Positions 1 through 20,588 are shown, counted from the stretch's first letter. The stretch is 64,000 bases of DNA from Ianthella basta (GCA_964019415.1 OZ025872.1:3989014-4053013); one strand, 5' to 3'. Notes: a model not told the origin generated them from the sequence alone. A program made the numbers and translations.

Positions 1-265
1 GCAATCAAGTGTGTGATTTGACAAACACAGTTTCTTTACATGTATGAGTGTGTGTGTGTGTGCGCGCGCGTGTGTGTGTGCATATCCATGTGTGATGTGT
101 GTGTGTGCATGTGTGTGTTTGTGTGTGCGTGCGCATGTGTGTGCATGTGTACATGTGCATGCGTGGTGTGAGTGTGTGTGCATGCATGTGTGCGTGTGCA
201 TGTACAAGTGTGTGCATACATACGTATGTTTGTGTGTCTGTATTTTGTACTAACAGCTCTTGCCT
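1..265. repeat. TG/CA-rich low-complexity DNA
   Basis: Imperfect (TG)n with CATG interruptions at the left edge of the window. It lies 3' of the last SEC31 exon I can trace, so it is probably SEC31 intron. The Cys-Val and His-Thr open frames across it are repeat artefacts. Confidence 0.8.
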
Positions 266-310
266 AACTAACAGCCCCAACACTGAACATACCACAGCTT
301 CTCCTCAAAG

Positions 311-8319
<8,009 letters not shown>

Positions 8320-8626
8320 CTTGGACTACTTTGTTCTTTACTCAATCACTCGTATTTGCTTCTCTGAGATTTGCTGGGTAGTTGAAACGTGGGGGAAGGA
8401 TTGCCAACGGAATGGTACGACACCAGATGGTATGAAATTGTAGCTATTGTATAACACCCCCAAAGTACGGCGTGTGTGCACGAAAGTAATCCTGACTCTT
8501 TAGATTTGCAAGTTGACTTGAGATAGGTAGGTACATAGCTACTCCGGCGTGCAATTGTGTTCTAGAAAGGCGTCTGCGCAATGTAAGGCTTGCTTGCCCG
8601 AATCACCGTATGAGAATAATGCTCAC

Positions 8627-8745
8627 CTTTTGAACGTCCGCTGTGTCTTGCTGATCTTGTGCTCGGCATTCAGAAACACCTTCAGACGAAGTACACCTTC
8701 CGCACTCTGTCGGCCATTTTTCACCCACAATGTGTGCACGTTTCC
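8627..8745 (-). other. Probable SEC31 5' non-coding exon with a short uORF
   Basis: A splice donor (AAAG|GTGAGC on the minus strand) ends at 8627, upstream of the coding exon starting at 8319. The stretch contains an ATG at 8717 (AAAATGGCC context) followed by an 11-codon frame ending in TGA. The pseudo-copy near 17570-17670 keeps the same ATG and the same 11-codon length. The 5' end is inferred from where promoter-like sequence begins. Confidence 0.55.
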
Positions 8746-8749
8746 ATTG

Positions 8750-8771
8750 TGACGTCATAGCCATGACGTCA
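8750..8771 (-). promoter_or_regulatory. Twin CRE palindromes upstream of SEC31
   Basis: Two perfect TGACGTCA sites at 8750-8757 and 8764-8771, start to start 14 bp. CRE-type sites bind CREB/ATF bZIP factors, and CREB3-like/ATF6 factors induce COPII genes in animals. Both sites are preserved at 17688-17695 and 17703-17710. In the third copy one is perfect (24425-24432) and one degenerate (24439-24446). Function is inference. Confidence 0.6.
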
Positions 8772-9060
8772 AATATCACAAAGTAAATCATACTCTATTG
8801 TATAGCATTGATATAGGCTGCAGCTGGCATCATTGGGTCTACTGATACAAATACAGAATTGATCAACAATAAAAAAATGTGATTGGTTCAGCGATAATAA
8901 AGACTGGTAAATGAGCAATTGGGGTAGAATCCAAAATTTTACTGCATTTCTTAAATGAATGAATATGAAGCAATTACAAAGTAAGGGCAAAGAGAAATGA
9001 CATGCAGAGGCATTCTGAACAGCTTGGCTGTAATTACACTTGGGCATGGCACCCACTTCA

Positions 9061-10386
9061 CTAGCTGTTGAGGACAGAAACGCAATTTGGTGATGATTGT
9101 AGGCGAGTGGCTTCCTTGACTTCACTTGATCTATCAATGCAAGGAAATTGGAGGAGTTGTGATGGATCATTGCATTCTAACAGCTCTTCTTTTGTAGCTG
9201 GCAACTTCAGGAGGCGCAAGAGCTTTCCAAACCACGAAGCCTTGCTATCCCTCAAGAGCGAATGAATGAGCTCGTAATTGCAATTCTGGGCCAATTCCTT
9301 CATGGACTTCATGTGCGAAGTCATTCCATCCCTGTTCCCCCTTCGCTTATGGCACTCAGCCAAGACAATGTAGATGAACAGTACATCAAACATAGCCGTT
9401 TCCAAGAAAATGACAGAATCAAAGTTCACAGCATTTCTCTTGCCATGTTCCAATGCAGCAGGAATCACTGTCTTTACAATAAGCTGCTCCAGTTCCGGTG
9501 TAAGGCTGTCTGATTGTAGAGCATCGTATGCGAGTGAGGCTCCATGTATTAGCATAAGGTCTGCTAACACAACATCATAGTCCACAAGGTACTGAAGGGA
9601 AACAGCAGCATAAAAATGATCCCTGAATTTCACAGGGTTACTGATAAAATAGCACCACGCCAAATGTGTATGTAGACGAAACTTTAGTGTAAGAGGATTC
9701 TGGCAGTCTTCTCGACGACACAAAGCCAGACCTTTAGACTCCAACTTCGGGATGTATCTTTCACTGTCGTTACATCCAACTTGCAATACGGCCACTTGAA
9801 GGTCTACCGGGTAGCCTTCACTCATTATCTGGTCTACAACTTTTTCTGCTGTTTGCCGATCTAGATTGATAACAGTGTTGGTAACTGTCTGGTGGATCTT
9901 TCTAGTGAGAATACCAGTTGGTTGCACTCGTGGAGGATTCCTTGCACTTGATGGAAATACAGCTCTTGAAGAGGCTGTGCGCGTGGGATCAATGACACTC
10001 AGGAAGCACAAAATCTTCTTTTCCCATTCCTCAAAACTGTCTTCATCATCTTCCAACTGCTTCTTGACTTTTAAAGCAATGCGTGCATGGGCAGGAAGAA
10101 CAAACTTACTGGAGTCGGCACTCTGCTTTAAAATGTCACAATATACATGAATGACAGCACAATTTTGCACGAGTAGATGGTTGATCAGTAGACGGTTCTT
10201 CTTAAACTGCACTGGCTCACTCTGTATCTTCTGCATCAGGTGAAAATCGATCACATCCCTTTCAAATAAGGACCCTGTAATATAATTGACGTTTAAGCAT
10301 TCCTCTTGGAGTGTGTACCAATGTTTAATAGATCTTTGGATGCTGCCGGCAGCAATGTTGTTCATTGGTGTAGCCATGGCAGCCAC
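9061..10386 (-). CDS. CARD-like/TPR-like protein, copy 1 (C-terminus frameshifted)
   Basis: Single-exon frame of 441 aa beginning MAAMATPMNN. Residues about 16-105 resemble a CARD or death-fold domain: a hydrophobic helix, then LFERDVIDFHLMQKI, then KKNRLLINHLL, then an amphipathic helix. Residues about 165-390 are helical with TPR-like pairs (RLHTHLAWCYF, IYIVLAECHKRRGNR). Against the other copies, a net loss of about 7 bp near codon 425 shifts the frame, so the protein ends in NCVSVLNS rather than a membrane anchor; the residual anchor sequence persists out of frame near 8985-9050. It may be a soluble variant or a decaying gene. Function unknown; a role in innate immune or death signalling is inference from the CARD-like fold only. 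Confidence 0.6.
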   Translation of the reverse strand: MAAMATPMNNIAAGSIQRSIKHWYTLQEECLNVNYITGSLFERDVIDFHLMQKIQSEPVQFKKNRLLINHLLVQNCAVIHVYCDILKQSADSSKFVLPAHARIALKVKKQLEDDEDSFEEWEKKILCFLSVIDPTRTASSRAVFPSSARNPPRVQPTGILTRKIHQTVTNTVINLDRQTAEKVVDQIMSEGYPVDLQVAVLQVGCNDSERYIPKLESKGLALCRREDCQNPLTLKFRLHTHLAWCYFISNPVKFRDHFYAAVSLQYLVDYDVVLADLMLIHGASLAYDALQSDSLTPELEQLIVKTVIPAALEHGKRNAVNFDSVIFLETAMFDVLFIYIVLAECHKRRGNRDGMTSHMKSMKELAQNCNYELIHSLLRDSKASWFGKLLRLLKLPATKEELLECNDPSQLLQFPCIDRSSEVKEATRLQSSPNCVSVLNS

Positions 10387-10980
10387 AGGTGTGGTGGCAA
10401 AGCGGGATAGCTTGGGCCACTATAACAGCTGTGGCATACGTGTCACACTGTGAATCTGCCAGACGACCTGCAAATGGAACAAGAAGCAGATACTAACAAT
10501 AACATCAGCTTCCAAGCATCTTTTTTTGTTTAGGAAGGGAGGTACAGTAACCTAATTTGCATAAAACTTCAAATAAGGCATTCCTTTTCAGTGTTTACTG
10601 AATACAAGCCTGTGAAAAGATGGCTGGCCTAAGCACAGCAATGCAAGCCAACAGACTGAATGGTTAACATGACATGGTGCCGTAATAGCCTTAAAGATTC
10701 TGACACAACCAAGTATTTCCTATGCTCTGCCTGTTCTGTGTGCAAAGTAGGATAGCTATAAAAAACCAGACCACACATGAACCATACTCTCTCCTGCCTC
10801 CATGTCGATGTCCACATAGCTACAATGCAACGTGGACAGTCCGGCCGGGGGGAGGGAGGGCACTATGGAGTGAGGATGAGGGTCTGGGCATATACAAGTA
10901 CAAACCTCAAGTCTGGTTTTACTATTAGACAACCAGGTATGGTACGCAATAGCCTTGTACACAGACCCTATCGACAACTA
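10387..10980. other. 5' flank of CARD-like copy 1, no gene seen
   Basis: The stretch matches 19334-19906 upstream of copy 2, including the GGTGTGGTGGCAA segment just before the ATG and the purine-rich block near 10850. A possible 5' splice structure (CTGCAAAT near 10468) is shared. No conserved frame is visible. Confidence 0.6.
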
Positions 10981-11825
10981 CTGTATGCGCTCAATTAAAC
11001 TATTCGTAGACTAAACTTTCGCAGAGGGAAGATTGCCAAAATTTTCGCGGTTTTTATTTTTGCAGATGCTTGGGGAACCAATATTATGTTTTATTTATAA
11101 TTCTCAAGTTGGAGAGAACACCTGCCAGTCGCTTCATTTCAGCTATCGCTGCCTCCACCACGCCAGGAGAAACAACCTTTTCCGACTCAGGCTCCTCTCG
11201 CAGCTTCACTGTAAAGTAGGAACGAATCAACATTCTTGAAGACTTCACACAAGGGTAACCGAATGCTAAACTGATGCGAAACAAAGCGACGGTCGTATTT
11301 GTACCCAGAGACCCCACAAGGGCAACAATAGAACAAGGGACGTTGTCATGGTTGTGCGACGTCCATGTTTTTAACAGTTATGCAACACTTTCACCCAAAT
11401 ACCGCATATCGCAAAATGTTCGCGACCTATAATTTTCGTGGATTTTGCGAATGATGCAATTCACGAAAATTTCTATCGCGAATTTTATATGCATATTATA
11501 TCTATGGTATAATAATAACTTGTGTATGCTCGTGATGGCATAATAAAATAGTGGATCAACAAACGGTGTGTAGCTCTTTCGTTTGCTTGATTTCTGAAGC
11601 GATTGCTCCTACTATTTACACTAAAAAGGCTTTAATGTAGAGTCTCCTTCGCAAAATCTTTATTCGCAAACATTTCTGACATCCATTTTGGCAGCGATTC
11701 TTGAAAATTTTAGGTTGCAAAAATTTTACGATATACAGTATTCGCGGATTAAATTATTCGTGGAAAGTTACCCGAACCACAAAATCTGCTAAAGTTTAGT
11801 CCGCGAATATTTTGAGCGCATACGG
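10981..11825. mobile_element. 845-bp inverted-repeat element with TA target duplication
   Basis: Ends are inverted: CTGTATGCGCTCA at the left and TGAGCGCATACGG at the right, with the match continuing inward through GGACTAAACTTT. TA flanks both ends (10979-10980, 11826-11827). The duplicated locus reads GACAACTATCTGCAGA without the insert (TA at 19905-19906), an empty site. TA duplication is typical of Tc1/mariner-type and related elements. No transposase frame is seen. Confidence 0.8.
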
Positions 11826-12712
11826 TATCTGCAGACATCCTGGGTGTGAGCTAGTTATGCAATTGTCATCAATACAGGCAATAGACCAGTTGCGTATAAG
11901 CATTTAGGAATGCAGTACGTCATAACTGCCTAATGACGTCATCACTGGTGGCAGTTTAATACATTGAAAAGATAGGGGTAAATGTGTTGCACTGGCAGCC
12001 TCGAGCGCTTCGTGCTGAATGTTCCCATTTAGATGTCTCGGCTGGATGGTACACACGAATACGCACCTGACGGTCGTTGATTGAGGTTGATTCGATCTAT
12101 GGTCGCCGAGATTGAGATTTATGAAGGGGCACTCGCCAACGAAAATGTGGCAAACAATACTCTCTACAGGATTTTTCGACATTCCTGTACAGGGAGTAGC
12201 TTCTAGTTGAACTACCACCTACAAAGTAGGGTAGCTACGCCTTTTCCGGGACAGGGCCAATACCCAGACACTCCACAAAAATGCATGTCGCATGAAACAG
12301 ACAGGCAAAAATTCCAGCTAATGCCACGCTTGGTTGATACTTGCACTAGCAGGGTTTAAGAATTCTCAGCCAAATCGGGATGAGCACTCTTCATTCGGCG
12401 GCTGGACACTGATTCCTTCTCTCCTATGTCTTCCGGAGCGCCAAGATTGGCAGGAAGTAGGAGGAGCTAAGAAGTGCACCATCTTTGTTTGTGCGCCAAA
12501 TTCAAACGGTTGGCCAGATCTGCTTACGGAAAGACACATTGAACTCATTGGTGATCTAACTGCATGCACTACAATAGAAACTCACTTCTGGGCTTGAGAG
12601 AAGTTAGTAAAATTCAATACATATTAGTTACTGCAGTTGCCAATTGCCGGACAGCAGCAAAATATTCATACCTTGGTTGCTGATTTAAATTCACAGGCGA
12701 TAGCTAGGCAGA

Positions 12713-13006
12713 GTGAAGACAGACATACATGTGCAGGTTGATACTGGAGAGGCGGACGAAGGATTTTGCACCACCTGTGAAACTGACGAAAAGGGCACTT
12801 GGATTTGCTGTGACAGTAGTTCCAAATGGCATCATTTTTGTTTTGTAGGGTTATCTGACTCTAGCAACCTTGTCCAGTCCTTTGAAAGTGCGCTGAACGT
12901 TGATCCATGGTTGCATTACCGATCTTATCCACAGAAACGAAGTTTAAATGAAAGCACCGTAATTCCAAATGCCTGTCCCACTTTAGGAAAAAATGCCCGG
13001 GAGTAG
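12713..13006 (+). CDS. PHD-finger-like ORF inside the 1.87-kb inverted-repeat element
   Basis: 97-aa frame with FCTTCETDEKGTWICCD followed by KWHHFC, which resembles the PHD pattern Cys-x2-Cys ... W-x-x-C-D ... W-x-H-x-x-C. The Cys expected two residues after the CD pair is Ser, so the zinc site is incomplete. PHD-like fingers occur in several transposon proteins, and its position between inverted repeats argues that it is element cargo rather than a host gene. A second short frame (13019-13249) may be the continuation in another frame. Confidence 0.35.
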   Translation: MKTDIHVQVDTGEADEGFCTTCETDEKGTWICCDSSSKWHHFCFVGLSDSSNLVQSFESALNVDPWLHYRSYPQKRSLNESTVIPNACPTLGKNARE

Positions 13007-13454
13007 GGAAAATGGCGGGTGCCACTGAGGGTAGTGTCGCTAAGCAATCTCGATGAAATGGCTCGTTTTCTCGCCTACTCTAGAGGAACAGATGTTTCTC
13101 CAGTAAGTATGAGCGATCTTTCTGCTAAAGTACACCCTTTCCTGACCTTCCTCCCTGGTTTATCCTTAGCTGTCCGGAAATGGCGTAATTACCCTATCAA
13201 GGTTAGCTACGTACAGGTAGTGATGGTAACGCAAGGGTGCGGGTCATAGCCTTATTAGCCGTTACTCGCCGGTCAGTCCCACTCCAGACGTCTCCATCTC
13301 GGTGCCTGCTGTGGTGCTTTCGCCGAAATCATGTCAAGAAGTCTTCGTTCACCACATTCTGGTCGCTCACGTCGGCGAATCCAGCTTCACGAGTCGATCT
13401 CGGCAACCGTATATATGCCTCAGCAACTTCAACGACCGTCAGGTGGGTATTCGT

Positions 13455-13575
13455 TAGTCTCGTTCCCAGACCCACCTCCGCCGTTCCGCCAATTTTATTT
13501 AGATACGGGGGCGGAGGTGGGTCTGGGAATAATAAAATTGGCAGAATGGCGGAGGTGGGTCTGGGAACGAGACTA
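13455..13575. mobile_element. TAGTCTCG-type MITE nested in the 1.87-kb element
   Basis: 121-bp foldback with ends TAGTCTCGTTCCCAGACCC and its complement, flanked by the perfect 9-bp direct repeat GGTATTCGT (13446-13454 and 13576-13584). It interrupts the right inverted repeat of the larger element; the left arm is uninterrupted at the same point. Confidence 0.9.
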
Positions 13576-13746
13576 GGTATTCGTGTGAACCATTCAACTG
13601 AGCCATCTAAATGGGAACATTCGGCACGAAGCGCTCGAGGCTGCCGGTGCAACACCTTTCCCCATGATTAAACAGCCACCAGTGATGACGTCATATGCAA
13701 TTCTCGCCTTAACCACAACATCCCTGAGTTACGGGCAACTGGTCTA

Positions 13747-14392
13747 TTAAACACATGACATGGTCGAAATACAATGAATGTTCCTCACTGAATTCACCTT
13801 CATAGAATTTCAGTGGAGGTACGTATATATATGCAGCTACTTGCAGGAGAATGGAGGAAATGATAAGTAATAACAGTCAAACTCTTCAATGCAAGTCATC
13901 ACTTGAGGTAGCTAGGCACCTTTCTAAAACAGCCTTCCCCTGGACTGAATTAGCATTGCAGCAATGGTAAGGAGAAATGTAGCTAACTGGCCTAGGTTAA
14001 AGATGATTGTCTGAGACACATCTCAGTACTGTACATCACTGCTGCCTGGGCTATCATAGATACTCTGTATACTACCCACCGTGTATGGTATGTGCGTTTA
14101 CATAATATGGACAATCTTAGTCTAGCCGCTAGATCCTACTTTGTCACCGTGCACGGGGGCGGAAGAAAAGCAGAGTAACCGTCACCACACGCAAGTTTCC
14201 CTACAGTGGAGTAGCTACTGTAGTAAATAGGGCACCTAGTCACAACACCATTATCTACTTGGGTGCTCAGAATTAAGCATGGATTTAGGGCAGGGTATGT
14301 CTGAGGGAATACTGTCATAGCTAGACAAGACTGGCTAGGTTGGCTTCACTGTATACCATACAAACTTCACTCACCCTTTCAACGTAGGACGT
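13747..14392. other. Duplicated flank shared with 20630-21540 and 26380-26640, no gene seen
   Basis: Closely matches 20630-21080 and then 21330-21540 (for example the run starting AAACACATG, the CTGCCTGGGCTATCATA segment and the Leu-rich-free AT stretches). The portion corresponding to 21080-21330 is deleted here, with the junction near 14160 inside a foldback that is complete only in the second copy (about 21020-21115). Confidence 0.7.
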
Positions 14393-14690
14393 GGATATTG
14401 GCCCGGCAGCCAGCTCAGCAAGTTATATAGAACCCCGTGACTATTGGCCTGGCAGCCAGCTCATCAAATTATATAGAACCCCGTGACTATTGGCCTGGCA
14501 GCCAGCTCAGCAAATTATATAGAACCCCGTGACTATTGGTCCGGCAGCCAGCTCATCAAATTATATAAAATCAACCTTAACCCTAACCCTAATACTAATA
14601 CTAAATAATTTATACAGGATACATAGCGTAACCTATAGTGTTGTTTTATACTATTTTGCTGAGCTGGCTGCCCGACCAATAACCATTTCG
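14393..14690. repeat. 46-bp tandem repeat with an inverted end copy
   Basis: Four units of about 46 bp containing TTGGCCTGGCAGCCAGCTCA, starting near 14395, 14441, 14487 and 14533. An inverted single copy (TGAGCTGGCTGCCCGACCAA) lies at about 14660-14680, so the block is bounded by inverted repeats like a small transposon with subterminal repeats. A stretch of CCCTAA-like units sits between. Confidence 0.75.
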
Positions 14691-14972
14691 TTCAACGTAT
14701 CCAATGATATCACATTATTGTAGCTAACTATATTAGACAGTTATGTAGATGTGCATGGTTATCTAATGCAGTGCTTAAGTTGATTAATGGCACACTGTGT
14801 GTTAGTGCTGGACATGCACACCCACACCCATCCACACACACACACACACACATTTTCTGTGTGTTTGTACATCCCAACCCTCTCCCCCTCTCCTTCCCAT
14901 CTTTCCACCCTCTACCCTCTACACCCTTTCCCTTCATTACCCTTCCTCTTTCTCTCATTTCCTTGTCTGTAG

Positions 14973-15074
14973 GCGAGCACACACTGTCACTGCACTGGTG
15001 ATTGTAGCAAGCATCCTCTTCTATGAGTCCCTCATCAGCCTCCCAGCTGCTGACCCCAACACCAACCACAGAAG
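14973..15074 (+). pseudogene. Duplicated exon 2 of the PTDSS2-like gene (isolated)
   Basis: 102 bp matching the phosphatidylserine synthase exon at 29594-29695, with both splice sites and an intact frame (RAHTVTALVIVASI...). The flanks 14700-14972 and 15075-15175 also match the introns at 29200-29593 and 29696-29790. No exon 1 or downstream exons follow, so it is a duplication remnant. Confidence 0.88.
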
Positions 15075-15182
15075 GTGAGAGAAGCTCACCATCATCTGTT
15101 GTACACAAATCGTCATGGTTACTTGATTTTCATTTCCCTTCAACACTTTGGCAGTCGAACACATAAATGCAGCATTAGGTCA

Positions 15183-17289
<2,107 letters not shown>

Positions 17290-17564
17290 CTTGGACTACT
17301 TTGCTTTTACTCAATCGCTCAAATTTGCTTCTCTACGAATTGCTGGGTAGCTAAAACATGGGGAAAGGATTGCCAATGAAATGGTACAACACCAGATGGT
17401 ATGAGATTATAGCTATCGCATAACAACGCTACTACCGCTCGCGTGCACGACGTTTGGCTCTGTTTAAAATCGAAGCTTCACGGACCCGTAACCATACTGT
17501 TCTAGAAAGTTATCTATGCACTGTAGGTATCTTCTTGGATGGCGCCGTATAAGAAGATTGCTCA

Positions 17565-17710
17565 CCTTTGACTAACTGATGTGTCTTGCTGATCTTGCGC
17601 TCGGCATTCAAAGACACCTTTAGACAAAGCACGTATCCCACACTCCGTCAGCCATTTTCCACCCACAACGTGTGCACGTTCCTATTGTGACGTCATAAAT
17701 CCTGACGTCA
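17565..17710 (-). pseudogene. Duplicated SEC31 promoter and 5'UTR exon
   Basis: Matches 8622-8771 including the donor site, the 11-codon uORF and both TGACGTCA palindromes (17688-17695, 17703-17710). It lies immediately 3' of CARD-like copy 2 and upstream of the SEC31 exon 1 copy. Confidence 0.75.
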
Positions 17711-17887
17711 TATCACAGTGCACCAATGCATTGTTACAGTACACTGCAGCTGGTATCAATGAGACATATAATACAAATAAAGAAAGCAACAGTAAAATAC
17801 TAATGATTCGGTAACAGAAATGATGAGAGAATGAGAAATTGGGGTAAAATCCAAATTTTACTACTCCATGTACAACATATAAAAACA

Positions 17888-19333
17888 TTACAAAATATGT
17901 ACAAACAGGGCAAACAGGAATACTAGAACTATTCTAAACAGCTTAAAAATGACTCCATATGCATCACGTGGCACCCATTTCACCAGACGTTGCGACCAGG
18001 AACACAATTTGGTGGGGATTGTATACGTAGTCAATTGACTGTGTGCCAACTTGTCTTCACTTGATCTGTCAACACCAGGACATCGGAGGAGTTGTGATGG
18101 ATCATCACATTCCAAGAGTTCTTCTATAGTAGCTGGCAATTTCAAGATGTGCACAAGCTTGCTGAACCAAGACGTCTCACTGCCTCCCTTGAGAGAATGA
18201 AGTTTTAGACCGTAATCACATTTCATGGCCAACTTCTTCATTGACATCATATGCAAAGTCATTTCATGCCTGTTCCCCCTTCGCTTATGGCACTCAGCCA
18301 AGACAATGTGGATAAATAGTACATCAGACATAGCTGTTTCCATGCAAATGCCAGAGCCATAATTTACTGCATTTCTGCTACTATGGTCCCTTATGGCAGG
18401 AATCACCATGTTCAAAATGAGATGCTCTAGTTCTGATGTAAGGCTGTCTGACTGCAGGGCATCATACACCAGCGATGCTCCATGTATTATCATGAGGCCT
18501 TCAAACATGACATCATAGCCCACTAGATGCTGCAGGCATAAAGCGGCATTAAGGTGATCCCTGAACTTTTCAGAGTCAATGGTAAAATAGCACCATGCCA
18601 AATGTGTATGCAGACGGAGCCCTAGTATAAGAGAATTTTGGCAGTCTTCTTGACGACACAAAGCCAGACCTTCAGACTCCAACTTTGGAATGTACCTTTC
18701 ACTGTCGTTACATCCAACTTGCAACAAGGCCACTTTCAGGTCTACCGGGTAGTCCTTGACCATGATTTGGTCTATGAAGAATTCTGCGTTTTGCCGATTC
18801 AGATTGATGACACCGTGGATGATTCTGTGGTGGATCTTGCTAGCAAGAATACCAGTTGGGGGCACATATGGTGGATTCCTTGCACTTGGAGAAGATACAG
18901 CTTTTGAAAAGTATGTGGGATCAATGAAGCGTAGAAAGCACAGAATCTCCTTCTCCCATTCTTCCCATTCATCGTAACTGCCTTCTCTCACATCTTCTGA
19001 CAGCAGCTTCCTGACTGCTGAAGCAATGAGTGCATGGGCAGGAAGAACACACTTACTGGAGTCGACACTCTGTTCTAGGATGTCACAATATATTAGAATG
19101 ACAGAACGATCTTGCTTGCAAAGGTGATTAATAAGTAAACGGTTCTTCTTAAACTGCACATGCTCACTGTTTATACACTGCATCAAGTGATAATCGATCA
19201 CATCTCTTTCAAATAAGGACCCCAGAATAAAGTCGACTTCTAAATACTGCTCTTGCAGCGTGTAACAATGCTGAATACATCTTTGGATGCTGTTGGTAGC
19301 CAAATTGTTTATTGGTGTAACCATGGCAGCCAT
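17888..19333 (-). CDS. CARD-like/TPR-like tail-anchored protein, copy 2 (best-preserved copy)
   Basis: Single-exon frame of 481 aa, the only copy with both ends intact. Residues about 16-105 look like a CARD/death-fold domain (ILGSLFERDVIDYHLMQCI ... KKNRLLINHL ... ILIYCDILEQS). An acidic Trp-rich linker follows (EWEEWEKEILCFLRFIDPT, about 122-140). The body is helical with TPR-like helix pairs (RLHTHLAWCYFTIDSEKFRDH, about 240-270; IHIVLAECHKRRGNRHE, about 345-365). The last 20 or so residues (FKLFRIVLVFLFALFVHIL) form a hydrophobic anchor ending at the C-terminus, the layout of a tail-anchored protein facing the cytosol. The family is unknown to me. CARD adaptors on membranes, as in antiviral signalling, are an analogy and not evidence of function. 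Confidence 0.72.
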   Translation of the reverse strand: MAAMVTPINNLATNSIQRCIQHCYTLQEQYLEVDFILGSLFERDVIDYHLMQCINSEHVQFKKNRLLINHLCKQDRSVILIYCDILEQSVDSSKCVLPAHALIASAVRKLLSEDVREGSYDEWEEWEKEILCFLRFIDPTYFSKAVSSPSARNPPYVPPTGILASKIHHRIIHGVINLNRQNAEFFIDQIMVKDYPVDLKVALLQVGCNDSERYIPKLESEGLALCRQEDCQNSLILGLRLHTHLAWCYFTIDSEKFRDHLNAALCLQHLVGYDVMFEGLMIIHGASLVYDALQSDSLTSELEHLILNMVIPAIRDHSSRNAVNYGSGICMETAMSDVLFIHIVLAECHKRRGNRHEMTLHMMSMKKLAMKCDYGLKLHSLKGGSETSWFSKLVHILKLPATIEELLECDDPSQLLRCPGVDRSSEDKLAHSQLTTYTIPTKLCSWSQRLVKWVPRDAYGVIFKLFRIVLVFLFALFVHIL

Positions 19334-19919
19334 AGGTGTGGTGGCAAGGCCAGATAGCTGGGGCTACTATAATAGCTGCGGTATATGTGTCACACTGTGA
19401 ATATGCCAGATGACCTGCAAATAGAACATGAAGTAGATATTGACAATAACATCAGCTTCCAAGCATCTTTTCTTCGTTTAAAGAGGGGAGTGACCTAATT
19501 TACGTAAAACTTCAAACAAGGCATTCCATTTGTTTGCTGAATACATGTTGTCTGCACGGCAATGTAAAACCAACAGACTGAATGGTTAACTCAACATGGT
19601 GCCATAATAGCCTTAAACTGACACAACCAAGTCTGCTCTGCCTGCGCTGCGTGCAAAGTAGGATAGCTATAACAAGCCAGATCACACACAAACCATACCC
19701 TCTCCTGTCTCCATGCCAATATATGCGCACACACATAGCTACCATGCAAACGTGGACAGTCCGGAGGGGGTGAGGGGAGAGCACTATGGAGTGAGGATGA
19801 GGGTCTGGGTATATACGTACAAGTAATAAACCTCGAGTCTGGTTTTATTGTTAGACAACCAGGTATGGTATGCAATAGCCTTGTACATAGCCCCTATTGA
19901 CAACTATCTGCAGACCTCC

Positions 19920-20579
19920 TAGTCTCGCGTAGCCCAGACCCTTTCCTCCATTCCCGCTGATGCATAATATGGAGGAAAGGGTCTGGGAGTTTTCCTAAGC
20001 AGAAGTTGTTCCACCCACGCACAGCCACTGTTTACTTAACACCATTGTGGGACAATAATTCAGAGGTGTTGATTAGGTGTTACACCAGAGATGCGTGTGC
20101 AGTCTGTATAACATCGAAGACTGAGATGGCGAACTGCTACTTCTGTAAGCAACTGCAAACAGTGGCAGATGTATTTTCGGGTCTTCCCTGCACTCGCTCG
20201 ATGACAAGGGCAGCAATCTGTAAATAAGAGATTTATCCTAGCCAGTAGGAAGCGACACAAAAACATCATGACCGCTGACAAATTCTAAGATGGCTTGCAT
20301 CTGCTCTGGCTTTAGATCTTGGGGTCCTGCTTCAGCCGCTGCCACACGTACTATCGCGGTAATACGGTCTCGTTCCAGTTCGTCTTCGCTTGCACAAACA
20401 CTCGCCGCCATTTTCGTTGACTCGCTTATGACGACTGTGGTACCACATCAAAGAGGTGTTAGATTCACACCTTGTCCGCCTTCCCACGGACATTGAATAC
20501 TTGAGAAAACTCCCAGACCCCTCCCACCCAGTTATTGCACAATAACCGGAAAGGAAAGAGTCTGGGCTATGCGAGACTA
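19920..20579. mobile_element. 660-bp TAGTCTCG-type inverted-repeat element
   Basis: The ends TAGTCTCGCGTAGCCCAGAC and its near-complement GTCTGGGCTATGCGAGACTA are flanked by the perfect 9-bp duplication CAGACCTCC (19911-19919 and 20580-20588). The parental locus near 11828-11840 lacks it. The interior holds unrelated sequence, including a 68-aa Ser/Ala-rich frame (20290-20496), and may be captured DNA. No transposase is seen. Confidence 0.87.
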
Positions 20580-20588
20580 CAGACCTCC

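Larger units (their letters stand above)
11882..13746. mobile_element. 1.87-kb element with long terminal inverted repeats
   Basis: The termini TAGACCAGTTGC and GCAACTGGTCTA begin inverted repeats of at least about 250 bp (11882-12150 against 13330-13746, the latter interrupted by a nested MITE). Each arm carries a TGACGTCA site. The paralogous locus at 20625-20637 reads GGCAATTAAACAC without the insert, so the insertion is precise, but I see no clear target duplication. The interior holds the PHD-like frame listed separately. Confidence 0.8.

Noticed and set aside
12713..13006. Host PHD-finger gene
   Set aside because: It lies between the long inverted repeats of a mobile element, lacks one zinc ligand and is absent from the paralogous empty locus.
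14393..14570. Possible CRISPR array (regular 46-bp repeats)
   Set aside because: The repeats are contiguous with no unique spacers, and the genome is eukaryotic.
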